Origin: Okapia johnstoni | Lineage: Eukaryota; Chordata; Mammalia; Artiodactyla; Giraffidae | Assembly (NCBI GenBank): GCA_024291935.2 | Contig: CM044320.1 | Location: 51,278,001-51,342,000 of the forward strand | Direction: 5' to 3' | Length of the DNA: 64,000 nt | Shown here: piece by piece, positions 10,746-21,285 of the stretch | Layout: the number at the start of each line of letters is the position of its first letter | How positions within the stretch are numbered: position 1 is the first letter of the stretch | Program-made: the position numbers and the translations under genes | The notes under the pieces: generated by a model | Seen by the model: the letters and a program-made list of their open reading frames with translations, nothing else | Database searches by the model: none | Told to the model about the DNA's origin: nothing

Positions 10746-11970
10746 GAAAGTAGGTTCTAAATTCAGCACATATTGCTCCCTCTATATGCCTAGTGCCATT
10801 TCAGCATTTTTGCTTCTGCCCACTATTCATGTGGGTGGTATGAGCTGAAATTGCTGAAAAGGGATGTAATTTCCCTTGTTAATATAATTACTACCATATA
10901 TTATCACAACACTAAAGTCATAGCATTTTCATTTTCAGTGGCCTATACACATCACCACAATTTTCTCTGGAGGAGAAATTTATCATGTTTGTTTTCAGTC
11001 TCAGAGTGAAGTGTTTCCAAATCTGGTGAATATGTGCTCAGTCCCCTTTAAGTGACAAGTGTGTGAGTAATGGGTAGGGGGAATATTTCGCCTCTTATGA
11101 AAAAAATGTGAGGCTCTTAACCAGATAATTTATTAACTGCTCAGATTCCTAATTCAGAGCAGGGTGGGTAGTGAGCATACTTTTCTGTATGTTTTTTTTT
11201 AATTTTGGAGAATAACAAATGAGGAACTGAAAATCTGGCGGGGCAGTAGGGGAGGGAATATTTGAATCCTGCATTATAAAGACTGCAGGCCCACCTGGGG
11301 CAGGTGAATGGCCTTATCAGCTGCACTCAGGGTGGACAAGGACAGAATTTTGAATTGTGTGTGATCAGCCTGTAACAGTCATCAACAAAGTCTAATATAT
11401 GTTTATTTTTGCTTTTGGGGAAAGAGATCCTGGTTCTAGGAGTCTTGTCTTAGCCTAGGATTTAAAGGGACTTTATTATTTGAAGCAAGATAGATCTGGT
11501 CTTTGTCATGCTTGTGGGGTGGGCAGAAGTGGGACACCTGTCCTGCCTGCTAGGGCTGATGCTAGAAGGTCATTGTGGTGGGGAGGTCATGGCATCTGAG
11601 GACTGCTTCAGCCTCTAACCAAGGCTCGCTGAAGATAGCATCAAGGTCAGGGTCATGTTTCAGTAGTCATCAGGGCCTCATGTCAGGGAGTCTAGAAGGG
11701 TGGTCCTTGGGGGCAGAGTCAAGCTCAGGGTCCAGGGCCCAAGTATGGCTAGGATTTTTACAGATAAGCCAAGAGACAGCTCCTATAGAGAGGGAGAGTC
11801 TACAATGGAGGAACTGAAGAACAGATTCTGAACTGAGACACTTGCCATTTGGACACTAGAACTTTCAATTTCTAGTTAACTTTTAAACTTCTTGCTCAGT
11901 AACATCCATTTCCTTGTTGCTTCAGCTCCAAAATGTCATTAGCCCTTTCTAGCAGTTTTCGTTTGCAGTG
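10746..11970. other. Unique sequence
   Basis: About 1.2 kb with no recognisable repeat and no convincing frame. Positions 11,500-11,820 are more GC-rich than the surroundings, with an 80-codon frame that I do not recognise. Confidence 0.5.
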
Positions 11971-12470
11971 ACTTTTTAAATTTATTTTTGTCCATGCTGG
12001 ATCTTTGTTGCTGCACTCAGGCTCTCTCTAGCTGTGGAGATCGGGGACTATTCTTTGTTGCTGTGTGTGGGCTTCTCATTGCGGTAGCTTCTCTAGGCAC
12101 ATGAGCTTCAGTAGTTGTGGCATGCGGGCTTAGTTGCCCCACGGTATGTGGGTCTTCCCAGGTGGTGCTAGTGGCAAAGAACCTGCCTGCCAGTGTAGGA
12201 GACATAAGAGACGTGTGTTCGATCCCAGGGTTGGGAAGATCTCCTGCAGGACGGAATGGCAACCCACTCCATTATTCTTGCCTGGAGAATTCCATGGACT
12301 GAGGAGCCTGGTGGGTCACAGTCCATAGGGTTGCAGAGTCAGACACAATTGAAGTAAGTGACTTGGCAGGGTTCTCACGTGTGGGATCTTAGTTCCCTGA
12401 CCAGGGATCGAACCCGCTTGCCCTGCATTGGCAGGTGTATTCTTAACCACCTGACCACCAAGGAAGTCCT
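11971..12470 (-). mobile_element. CHR-2-type SINE, antisense, split by a Bov-tA
   Basis: An antisense cetartiodactyl tRNA-derived SINE: A/T-rich tail, GGGCTTCTCATTGCGGTAGC, CATGCGGGCTTAGTTGCCCC, then after the insertion CCCTGACCAGGGATCGAACC and a head ending CCAAGGAAGTCC. The two halves join cleanly when the Bov-tA is removed. Confidence 0.88.
12151..12371 (+). mobile_element. Bov-tA SINE nested in CHR-2
   Basis: A head with the longer anticodon-arm variant (CCAGGTGGTGCTAGTGG, AGACATAAGAGACG) and an intact GTTCGATCCC box, followed by the BovA body and a GTAAGTGACTTGGCAGG end. Flanks share an imperfect CACG(G)TGTG-like duplication. Confidence 0.92.
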
Positions 12471-12488
12471 TGCTGCGGCTTTTAACCC

Positions 12489-12545
12489 TGCTATATATTA
12501 GTCACTTGGATGACTCTAAAACACGTGTCCAGGCCCTACCCTTGG
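12489..12545 (+). repeat. Possible MER5-like (hAT) scrap
   Basis: ATATTAGTCACTTGGATGAC ... CCAGGCCCTACCC resembles the MER5-type block with CACCTGG...CCCAGGCCCCACCC. Short, low confidence. Confidence 0.3.
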
Positions 12546-12547
12546 AC

Positions 12548-12650
12548 ATGTATTTATATATACACACATATATAAGTATACATATGTGTGCAGATGTGCA
12601 CACATATGTATACCTAGATTAACACGCATATGTATGCATGTGTGTATTTA
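12548..12650. repeat. (TA/TG)n simple repeat
   Basis: Low-complexity run of TATATA, CACACATA and TGTGTG with interruptions; a degraded microsatellite. Confidence 0.85.
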
Positions 12651-13016
12651 TACCCTGGAGATGTGAGTGCACAGTCAGGCTGACAACACTGACAACTCCA
12701 TGACAAGAGAGGCAGGGAGTGGAGGCTTGAGCAACCCCTAGAGGCCAGCAGGAACATTACCAGAACAAAGAAGCACAGGCACGAAGTTTGTGCTGTTTAC
12801 AAAATATTCTGGCCAAACACTTTCTTTGTGAACTCATTGGGTCCTCACTTGATCTCACATGAGATTTTCTTAACTCTCTTTTACAGATAAGAACGCTAAG
12901 TTTCATGGTTCCTCAGAGGCACTGGACCTTGAATCTAGGTTAGAATGTGACCATTGCTTGTAGGTCTGTCTAATAGAGCTGTTGTAGTAATTTTGGCCCA
13001 AGTTATGAGGCATTGT

Positions 13017-13228
13017 AATAACGAGATTAAGAACTTGGAGTCTGGAGTTGGACTTAAATTAAAATCCTGGCTTTGCTATATAAAGCTAGGTGATTTTAAC
13101 AAGTTACTTAACTTCTCTGACCCTCCGTTTTCTTACCTGTACAATAGGAGTAGCATGGTTGTGAGGCTTGAATGAGCTAATTTTTGTAAAGCTCTTAGAA
13201 TACTAGCTGGCACAGATTAAGCATCCAG
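13017..13228 (+). repeat. MIR SINE, nearly full length
   Basis: Sense MIR order is preserved: AACTTGGAGTCTGGAGTTGG, TTAACAAGTTACTTAACTTC, CTGTACAATAGGAGTAGC, TGTAAAGCTCTTAGAATACT and GGCACAGATTAAGCATCC. Confidence 0.85.
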
Positions 13229-14335
13229 GGAGCATGGCCTGTTATTATTGAAACTGGCTCGGAATAGAAAATGCAGGGTGTTGAGCCCAGAAACCCGGTG
13301 ATGAGGAATGGGAAAAGACATTTCAATGGAGGGGTGCAGTCTTGTATGAATTTTCTGTGTCAGCCTCAAATGGTTAAGGACATGGGAAAAATGAGGACAT
13401 TGCAAATAAAATAAATCAGTGATGCTCTCAGGTGCTTCCTTTCTCTGTGTCTTCATACTGAAACCCTCCCCTCATTGCTCCACCGTCTTCTACCCAGCGT
13501 GCTCTCTGCTGGCTGTGATCCGATGCTCAGGCCCAGTCGCAGGTGACAACGGCTTAAGAAGGTACCCATCCCAAGGTGGTCACTTAACCTTTATTAAGAA
13601 ACTCAATTAACCTTCAAGATCTGAAGGAATTAATCTTCAATGGTGAAATATAAGGCCCTGTGAGGGGTAATGAGGCAGGGGCTGTTCCTTTGGCCACCCA
13701 AGGTGGATTGCTGCCACACCTGCTTGAGGCACCATCACCCACTAGACGGCTACCCCAACGGCCAACGTGAACCACCTCCACTTTGCTTCTGTATCCCCCA
13801 TAGTCTTGTGTGTGGCCCCTGGAGACACAGTAAATTCTCAAAACCCTTTTATTGAGCAGAATTTGAAGAACGTGTTTAGTTGTCATCTTAACTTTCCTTC
13901 TGTCTAGTTTTGTATGAATGCTTAATAAACTTTGTTGGAAGCTTTTGAAAAATGTTACTGCAGTAACTGATTATTTTATACACAGTACAATTTATAATTT
14001 ATGTTAAAATTTAAACAGTTAAAAATTTAAATCTAATTTATAAAATTGAAATATATTTAATTTCTTTTCCATAAGTTCATTTGTTCATTCAGCAAACATA
14101 TATTGAGCGTCTACTCTGTGGCCTGTTGCTAGAGAACCTTTTTGGGTTGAGGAAATTCTTTCAAGAACCCCTGAGCTACTCTCCTTTACAGTCTATGTGA
14201 TCATGACCCGTCTCTCCTTCAGGCAACTTTTCAGTGAAAGAAATGCCTGATCATTTGAATCGTGAGCCCACATTCTTTAGCTTTTGACTCTTTCTCACTC
14301 ATATTAAAGTGCTTTTTGAATGGGTGTTTAAATTC
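13229..14335. other. Unique sequence
   Basis: No gene supported. A short TTCATTCAGCAAACATATAT motif at 14,090 resembles the start of the unnamed ancient repeat at 23,868. Two short overlapping frames at 13,614-13,886 are unsupported. Confidence 0.45.
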
Positions 14336-14344
14336 TATGTATTC

Positions 14345-14615
14345 CCAGGACTTCCCTGATGGTCCAGTGTTTAAGAATTTTCCTTGCAATGCCGGGGATG
14401 TAGGTTTGATGCCTGGTCAGGGAAATAAGATCTCACATGCTGCAGGGTAACTAAACCTACTTGCTGGAGCTACTGAGCCTTAGTGCTCAGGAGCGTGTGT
14501 GCCACATTTAGAGCCTGCTTGCCATATTTAGATAGTCCCTGTGCACTGCATTTTGAGACCCCGCATGCCGCAACGAAGACCAGATGCGGCCAAATAAAGA
14601 AGTATGTAAATAGTT
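14345..14615 (+). mobile_element. CHR-2-type SINE with TSD
   Basis: Sense copy: head CCAGGACTTCCCTGATGGTC, body with GCCTGGTCAGGGAAATAAGA, and 3' part GACCCCGCATGCCGCAACGA and GCGGCCAAATAAA. A perfect 9-base duplication TATGTATTC lies at 14,336-14,344 and 14,616-14,624. Confidence 0.9.
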
Positions 14616-14624
14616 TATGTATTC

Positions 14625-15470
14625 TAAGAAGACAGTCAATTAAAAAAAATAGAATAATCCTTCATCTCTCAGTTAGTGGTCAAGACTGATAGAGATTTCA
14701 CCAAAAGACTTTGGCGTTCATCTCTCACTTTTATTACTTGGAACTCAGTCTTGTTCCAACTCTGTTGATGACTTTGAAGCTCCCATGTTGAGATTAGCAT
14801 CAGTTACTTCTTTGGCTTCCAAGAGAGATTGTTTGCAGAAAGTCCCTGCCCATTTTAGTATGTGTTGAGGCCAGTACCAAATTTAGAATTAAGGCAAAAA
14901 CATTTAGTCATAGAATCCTCAGTGATAGCCGACTTGGGAACAGTAATTTTGCACTTCTGACTGTTGTCACATGTGGAGTTTTCACTACTGAGTTGCATCC
15001 TCATTTTGGTTTATTGTTTCAATTTTGTATCTGAGATGACTTTGATAGTTTTTGAGAAGGCAGAGGCTCTGGGGACATGAAAGGCTCTTGAGATATGAAA
15101 GGAGGAAGGAACAATTTCATGATAATGAGAACAGAATGAGAGTAGTGGAACCAACTCAGGAGAGTGTGGAGGACGGGTCAGGAAGGCGGAAGAGAGAACA
15201 CAAGGGAAAATGTCCAGCATAAATATAGAGGCCTCTTCTCCTGGGGCCCAGGGAGCCATGTATGAACCTCCATGATGGCCTTTCTCTAGCAACACTATTC
15301 ATTCAACATTTATCTATGGTGGTTGGGCTTCAATTGTTCTGTCCACACTACCCTGAGAAGTAGATCCCATGGAAAGTAGCGACCCCTCTCAGCTGTTTTC
15401 CTAATTCTTCCTTTGGACTGCTTTGTGAAGTGAGGCAGCAGGGGTAGCCTTTCTGTGCTGACTTAGTAGA
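14625..15470. other. Unique sequence
   Basis: No repeat or gene recognised. The 94-codon minus frame at 15,011-15,295 has no recognisable domain. Confidence 0.45.
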
Positions 15471-15474
15471 GGGG

Positions 15475-15682
15475 GTGGCAGAGGCACAGACTATGGAGCT
15501 ACCCAGACTTGGGTTTGAGTCCCTCACTAGCTGAGCCGCTAACTAGCTGTGTGGCTTAGGTTAAGTGACTTCCCCTCTCTGATTCTTCAGTTCATAATCT
15601 GTAAAATGGAACAGTAATAATAATACACATCTTGTAGGGTTGTTGGTGAGGATTAGCATAGACTTATATGAAACACTTGCTC
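15475..15682 (+). repeat. MIR SINE
   Basis: Sense landmarks: CCAGACTTGGGTTTGAGTCC, AACTAGCTGTGTGGCTTAGG, TCTGTAAAATGGAACAGTAA and GTAGGGTTGTTGGTGAGGAT. Confidence 0.88.
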
Positions 15683-15692
15683 TGATGATTAA

Positions 15693-15903
15693 TTCTATGT
15701 GGCACAGTGATAAAGAAGCCACCTGCCAGTGAAAATATGGGTTCAATTCTTGGGTTAGGAAGATCCCCTGGAGCTGGAGATGGCAACCCACTCCAGTATT
15801 CTTACCTAAGAAATCCAATGAACAAAGGAATCTGGAGGGCTACAGTCCATGGGGTTGCAAAGAGTTGGACATGACTGAGTGACTGAGTATGTACGCACAA
15901 CTT
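15693..15903 (+). mobile_element. Bov-tA SINE
   Basis: A diverged head (TGTGGCACAGTGATAAAGAA), GATCCCCTGGAGCTGGAGAT, GGCAACCCACTCCAGTATTC and the BovA end ATGACTGAGTGACTGAGTAT. It is directly 3' of the MIR at 15,475. Confidence 0.9.
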
Positions 15904-16084
15904 GACTAAATCATAGATGCACAGTTATTTGACACAAATATTACTGGGTGTGCCTGTGAAGGTGTTTCTGGATCAGATTGGCATTTGCACTGGGAAAGTA
16001 AGTAAGGGAGATGCCTTCCCCAGGTGGGTCTCTTCCAATCTGTTGAGAGCCTGAATAGAGCAAGAGAGTAGAGAAAGGGGGAAT

Positions 16085-16500
16085 TCACTCTCCCTCTTTC
16101 TGACAGCTTGAGCTGGACACTGGTCTTCTCCAGCCTTTGGTCTGTGACTTACACCATGGATGCTTCTGGTTCTCAGGCCTCCAGGCTTGGACTGGAATTT
16201 ATACCATTAGTTCTCCAGTTATCAGGCCTTTGGGCTCAGACTGGAACTACATCACTTGCTTTCCTAGGTCTCCAGCTTACAGATAGCAGATTGTGGGGCT
16301 TCTTAGCCTCCATCACTGCATGAGTCAATTCTTTATAATAAATCTCTTTAATTTGAGCAAATTCCAGGAGACAGTGAAGGACAGAAGAGTCTTGTGTGCT
16401 GCAGTCCATGCGGTCACAAAGAGTTGGACACAACTTAGGGACTGAACAACAACAACAACTCTCTTGGTTCTGTTTCTCTGGAGCACCCACACTGGCTAAT
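16085..16500 (+). repeat. Ancient LTR-like repeat, split by a BovB piece
   Basis: Segments typical of an old mammalian LTR-like repeat: TTCTGGTTCTCAGGCCTCCA, TCTCCAGCTTACAGATAGCA, GACTTCT-like GGGCTTCTTAGCCTCCATCA, then AATAAATCTCTTTAA. After the insertion it continues with TTGGTTCTGTTTCTCTGGAG. I recall this terminal phrase from mammalian genomes but will not assign a family name. Confidence 0.55.
16357..16452 (+). mobile_element. BovB 3'-end fragment, sense
   Basis: TTCCAGGAGACAGTGAAGGA through GTGCTGCAGTCCATGCGGTC and GAGTTGGACACAACTTAGGG is the last ~95 bases of BovB, followed by an (AAC)n tail. It interrupts the LTR-like repeat. Confidence 0.88.
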
Positions 16501-16509
16501 CTATATGGA

Positions 16510-17171
16510 TGATAATTGATTGATAAATAGTAGCCAGTTTTTGGATGGGAGACATACATAATAGAAGCAAGTTAAGTTTTCCCTGATCTGGCTCTAATTA
16601 TGTTTGTACATGACTCTACAAAATTTATGGTCACCTATTTTTACATATCCTGTGCAGGCTCATTTTGAGGATAAATTCAATTCAAGAAGAATTTCTTTAG
16701 TGCCTGTGGTATTATGAGCACAATGTATATAAAGGTGGATAAAAACCCAGGCTCATTGACTCTAAGCATCACAAAGATGAAAAGGAAACATATTTGCACG
16801 TAACTGACCAATCAACCCGTCCAGCAACCAGCCAACATCATGACAAGTCTCAATTGGTGGGTAAAGACAAAAGCTGACGACAGTTTGAAAATGGAGAAGA
16901 ACAGCTTTGTGTGATTAGAAAAAGATAAAAAGTAAAGTAAAATTTTACTGGGATTAAAAAGGGTAGGTTATCTAGCCAGAGATGACAGTTTGAGAAAAGA
17001 CTTGGAGGAGTGACCAGATATGGTTTTGTGGGGGTGGTCAAGTAGACCGATGTGGTGGGATTGCTGAGCACGTGGGAAAGAGAAGTGGAAGGTAGGGTTA
17101 GAGAGACAAGTTGGGGCTGGAGAATGAAGGTAAAGATGGGTTGCAAAGGTGATACAACACTGGATGATATC
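16510..17171. other. Unique sequence
   Basis: No repeat or gene recognised. The overlapping minus frames of 155 and 133 codons at 16,850-17,369 read through the (TAA)n tract as Tyr or Leu runs and through the hAT fossil. They look like chance. Confidence 0.5.
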
Positions 17172-17179
17172 TCCAAAAG

Positions 17180-17387
17180 CAGAGGTCCCCAAGCTCCAGG
17201 ACCTGATGCTTGATGATCTGATGTGGAACTGATGTAATAATAATAATAATAATAATAGAAGTAAAGTGTACAATAAGTGTAAAATGCTTGAATCATCCCC
17301 AAACCATCTCGCTCCATGCCCCCAGTCTGTGGAAAGATTGTCTCCCATGAGACTGGTACCTGGTGCCAAAAAGGTCGGGGGTCACTG
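17180..17387. mobile_element. hAT-type non-autonomous DNA transposon with 8-bp TSD
   Basis: Ends are complementary: CAGAGGTCCCCAA at the left and GGTCGGGGGTCACTG at the right. The right half carries GACTGGTACCTGGTGCCAAA, a phrase shared with the related copy at 38,880-39,070. Flanking octamers TCCAAAAG (17,172-17,179) and TCCGAAAG (17,388-17,395) form the 8-base duplication expected of hAT insertion, with one mismatch. The central part holds a (TAA)n tract. Confidence 0.8.
17234..17257. repeat. (TAA)n microsatellite
   Basis: About eight TAA units inside the hAT fossil. Confidence 0.95.
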
Positions 17388-17395
17388 TCCGAAAG

Positions 17396-18947
17396 GACAG
17401 GACTGATGGAGAGAGTAGGGGGACATTTAATTGTTCACATTCATGACACTAGTTGTTCTTCATCTTGGCAGAAAACAGAAGTCCAATCTGAGAATGTATC
17501 AACTTCAAATTATATTCTGACTCTGTGCCCGGGATATGCCTGTGTTTTCTGGAGGAGATTCAGTGGAAGATGCCCTGAAGCAAGTCCCGAAAGCATGGGG
17601 TCCACAAGTGCCAGCTTGGACAGCTGTAACTTCAGCCTGTCTCATGGAGACTTCAGTGTCCTGGACCAGGATGGGAGGGGAAGCTGCTGGTATTCAGTCT
17701 GACTGGGACTCAGACATGCCTATATTAGTAGCCAGTCTAGGTTACATGAACTGGGCCATCACAGAAGTGTAAGGGGAGAGATGCAGCCCTGGAATAAGCC
17801 CACAGTTTATTCCAGGTGTGTCAGCCCTGGGACCCAGGAAGCTTGTCAAATCCTAGATATCTTCATGGGTGGAGAGATAGCATTTCTAAAGTGGTCCTTT
17901 TCTTGGCCTGGAATAATTCAGAGGAGGTTAGGATAAACCTTTCTTTTTGGCTGACAGTCAGCAGTCATCTCCTTCCACCTCTTTAAAATGCCTGTAGAAT
18001 AGGAACACTGTTATGGAAATTAGTTAGCAGCTGCTGTACACGAATGTTTAGAAAATTAATCTTACTCACATTATGCAGTATGGAAGCAGAATTTTAATGA
18101 AGCACAGAAACTACAGGCACATTGACCCCTTCCCCTTATCACAGAAATCTCAGAATGCATAACTTTCTTTGAGGAAACTTCTCATTTCCACAAGGCTTCT
18201 ATAGGCCTATTAGTGACAAAAATAGCACATTCACAACCCAAAGGCGCAAATATTTCAGGGCATAGTGTATTAAAATATGACAGTGTCAGCTAAACCATTA
18301 TCTATACTTACTTCTCATTATTAATTCTTAACAATTAGCTGTTCTTTGTTGCATTGGTAATGGGATTTGCTGTACTATAAAAATGCTTTGAAGTTGTTAA
18401 GCATCAGATTTTGTCTGTGCTGATTTTGCCAGCAATGATTGTTATTTGCACTGCAGACTGGTGGGGATGTGGCCTGCATGGGGCAAGAGTATGGCAGGGG
18501 GTGGGATTTGGGGTGAGAGGTGGGTGAGGTGGGGAAGGAGGAAATGACTAAGGGGTTCAATTTGGAGAAGTCTGTCTATAAAGCTTCCGGAACTTACCTA
18601 CCAAAGTTGGTACAAATAGCCTCAGCCAGGTCTGGAAGACACGGAGCTTTAGGTGATGGGATCAGGTACTTTATCTTAAGTGTATGAAGCCCCTGGCAAA
18701 AGGATACAGAGGGAAATTGGGGTGAAGAAGGTAGAGGGCAGCTTGGGGAGGAGAATCGAGCGGGGAGACAAAAAGAATCAGGCTTCAGGTGGCATGATGG
18801 TGTGATGAAAAGAAACAGGCAGAATCTTGTCCAAGGCAACTCTGGGAAATGATTTGAAGGTGAGAGAATGTTTCAGCCAAGAAAGGAAGCTCGAGGAGAA
18901 GAAGGAAGAACAAGTTTCTCAGGGCAGAGTGTCTGTGTTTTAAATGG
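17396..18947. other. Unique sequence
   Basis: About 1.5 kb free of recognisable repeats. The 128-codon frame at 17,316-17,702 starts inside the hAT fossil and shows no domain. Purine-rich GGGTGG/GGAGG runs occur near 18,470-18,780. No gene is supported. Confidence 0.5.
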
Positions 18948-18957
18948 TTTATAACCT

Positions 18958-19502
18958 CAGTTCAGTTCAGTTCAGTCGCTCAGTCATGTCCAAATCTTTG
19001 CGACCCCATGGACTGCAGCACGCCAGGCTTCCCTGTCCATCACCAGCTCCTGGAGCTTGCTCAAACTCATGTCCATCGAGTCGGTGATGCCATCCAACCA
19101 TCTCATTCTCTGTTGTCCCCATCTCCTCCTGCCTTCAATCTTTCCCAGCATCAGGGTCTTTTCAAATGAGTCAGTTTTGCTTCAGGTGGCCAAAGTGTTG
19201 GAGCTTCAGCTTCAACATCAGTCCTTCCAATAAATATTCAGGACTGATTTCCTTTAGGATGGACTGGTTGGATCTCCTTGCAGTCCAAGGGACCCTCAAG
19301 AGTCTTCTCCAACACCACAGTTCAAAAGCATCAATTCTTTGAAGCTCAGCTTTCTTTATCCAACTCTCACATCCATACATAACTACTGGAAAAACTATAG
19401 CTTTGACTAGATGGACCTTTGTTGGCAAAGTAATGTCTCTGCTTTTTAATATGCTGTCTAGGTTGGTAATAACTTTTTTCCCAAGGAGCAAGCATATTTT
19501 AA
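18958..19502 (-). mobile_element. BovB 3'-end copy with perfect TSD
   Basis: A 545-base 5'-truncated BovB beginning (plus strand) with CAGTTCAGTTCAGTTCAGTC. A perfect 10-base duplication TTTATAACCT lies at 18,948-18,957 and 19,503-19,512. Part of the C-terminal frame remains on the minus strand (19,491-19,171). Confidence 0.95.
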
Positions 19503-19512
19503 TTTATAACCT

Positions 19513-20325
19513 TGACCCACATGAAATATGGTGTTCTCTGGTTTCAGCACACCATGAGTGCTCTTGCCAAAGAAAATCATGGTCAGCAGTACAGGGAGGA
19601 GCAGGAGTGGTGAAAAAACACACACAAAAAAACAAACAAGAGAGAGAGAAAGCGAGAGCAGTGGATCAAGGGCTAGAAATTACACAGAGAAAGGGGTTTA
19701 GTTACTTTCTGTGGTGAAGTTTGCTTTACACAAGTGTGTTATATATAGTGTCCCGTATTCATTATTCAAATGTTCTGTCATCCACCCTGGGAAGAAGATG
19801 TGTGTGTGTATGTGTGAGCAGATGTGTGATGCTGGGTATGGATGTAGGTGGAAAGGTGCAGATCTCTGTTCTCACCACCACCACTTGTATTTACTGAGCA
19901 CTGGTACAGGCAGTGGGCTCTGATCCCGAATTTGTTGCTGGTCCTAAGGGCCAGTGGTACTTGTCATCCACAGTGTAAGATTGAGCAACTGCAATGCTCT
20001 GCTGGAGCCGGCTTCCACCAGCTCACAAGAGCTTACAAAATGACCCCAGTTAGGTGGCTTCAGATCAGCCAGGGTAGGAGAACTTGTATCTCAGGAACTA
20101 GTAAAATATTGCAAACTGGGGCTTCCCCCTTCTCTCCATCCTCATCCAAACAGCTATTTGGTAAACATTTACCAGCACATCACTGGATCTCTGTCTTTCA
20201 GATGCAGAGGAAATAGGGAAGAGAAACAGCTCCCTTCAGAGAAGAGCAGGGCTGCTTACCAACTCCTTGTCCATTCTTCAGAATGAATTTATTGGCCAAG
20301 AGCAGCAAGTGTGTCAATAGTGGAA
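19513..20325. other. Unique sequence with short purine repeat
   Basis: Holds an A-rich/(GA)n stretch at 19,610-19,660 and a TGTGTG stretch at 19,799-19,812. The 122-codon frame at 19,848-20,216 has no recognisable domain. Confidence 0.45.
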
Positions 20326-20329
20326 AGAA

Positions 20330-20510
20330 TGTGAGTGCTGGCATTGAGCAAACTCAGACTAGAATCACTGAACCAGTGCCTGTGTTACTGCCTTAGCTGA
20401 GATATTCACCCTCTCTGAGTCTCAGGTTTCTTATCTGTAAAATAGGGATATAGCATCCACCTTTCAAGGCTATTGTTGTCAGGCTTAGAAACAATATCTA
20501 TATTATGATT
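20330..20510 (+). repeat. MIR SINE, diverged
   Basis: CACCCTCTCTGAGTCTCAGG, then TTATCTGTAAAATAGGGATA. The 5' part is poorly preserved. Confidence 0.7.
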
Positions 20511-20554
20511 ATGTTTGTTAAATGTAATTTACTTTGAGATGAATTAGAAAGATG

Positions 20555-20690
20555 GCTTGATAGATGAGTCAAAGGATAGATGTGTGGAAAAGCAGGTATA
20601 GCAAATATAGAATTCAGGTGGTGAGTACATGGGTGTTCACTGTGAAACATTTCAACCTTTCTGTAATTTTCATAATAAAATGTGGAAACA
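20555..20690 (+). mobile_element. L1M 3'-terminal fragment, sense
   Basis: The terminal L1 signature is present in order: ATTCAGGTGGTGAGTACATG, GGTGTTCACTGTGAAACATT, TTTCTGTAATTTTCATAATA, then AAATGTGG. An (AAC)n tail follows. Confidence 0.7.
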
Positions 20691-20764
20691 ACAACAACAA
20701 ATACCTATTAAGCAGTAGTACTAGCAACAAATAATTACAATAACAGAAATGACTCATCTCCTAT

Positions 20765-21285
20765 CACTTTCTCCCTTCCTACCCCTGTTCCAGCCCCAGT
20801 GGCCCTGATAGTTCTGCAACGTTCCAGGCCTGGTCCCCTCTGTACCTGTTTCCTCCTGCCTAGGCAAGCATTCTTCTTCCCTGGCTTGTTCTCCACCAGC
20901 TTCAGGTCTTTATTCACTTCACTCTCTTGTCCGGCCTTCACTGGCCACATTTTTGCAATCGCACACCTCAGTAGCTGGCACTCCCTATTCCACTCCTTGG
21001 CTTTGTTTTCCTCCACAGCACTTATCATGATCTATCTTACACAGTATTTTTATTTTGTTTATTACTCCCCCACAAGAATGTAAACTCCATGAAAACTGAG
21101 ATTTTTGTTTATTAGGTCATTGCTGAATCTCCAGTGACAAAAACAATGCCTGCAACATGGTTCTTGTTCAGTTACTCAGTCGTTGTCTGACTCTCTGTGA
21201 CCCTATGGACTGTACCACGCCAGGCTTCCCTGTCTTTCACTGGAACATGGTAGATATTCAATATATATTTTCTGAAGAAGGAAGA
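20765..21285 (+). repeat. L2 LINE 3' region, split by a BovB piece
   Basis: L2 blocks occur in order: CCAGGCCTGGTCCCCTCTGT, CACAGCACTTATCATGATCT, TAAACTCCATGAAAACTGAG, GACAAAAACAATGCCTGCAA. After the insertion it ends with AACATGGTAGATATTCAATA. Confidence 0.75.
21161..21243 (-). mobile_element. BovB 3'-end fragment, 83 bp, with TSD
   Basis: GTTCAGTTACTCAGTCGTTG through GGACTGTACCACGCCAGGCT is antisense BovB 3' end. A perfect AACATGG lies at 21,154-21,160 and 21,244-21,250. The site is inside the L2. Confidence 0.9.

Noticed and set aside
14067..14110. Fragment TTCATTCAGCAAACATATAT as a third copy of the unnamed ancient repeat
   Set aside because: Too short. The following sequence does not continue in the order seen in copies A and B.
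16850..17369. Overlapping 155- and 133-codon minus-strand frames
   Set aside because: They cross the (TAA)n tract as Tyr or Leu runs and the hAT fossil, have no domain, and lack splice or promoter context.
17316..17702. 128-codon plus-strand frame
   Set aside because: It begins inside the hAT fossil and shows no recognisable domain. The length is within chance for this size of window.
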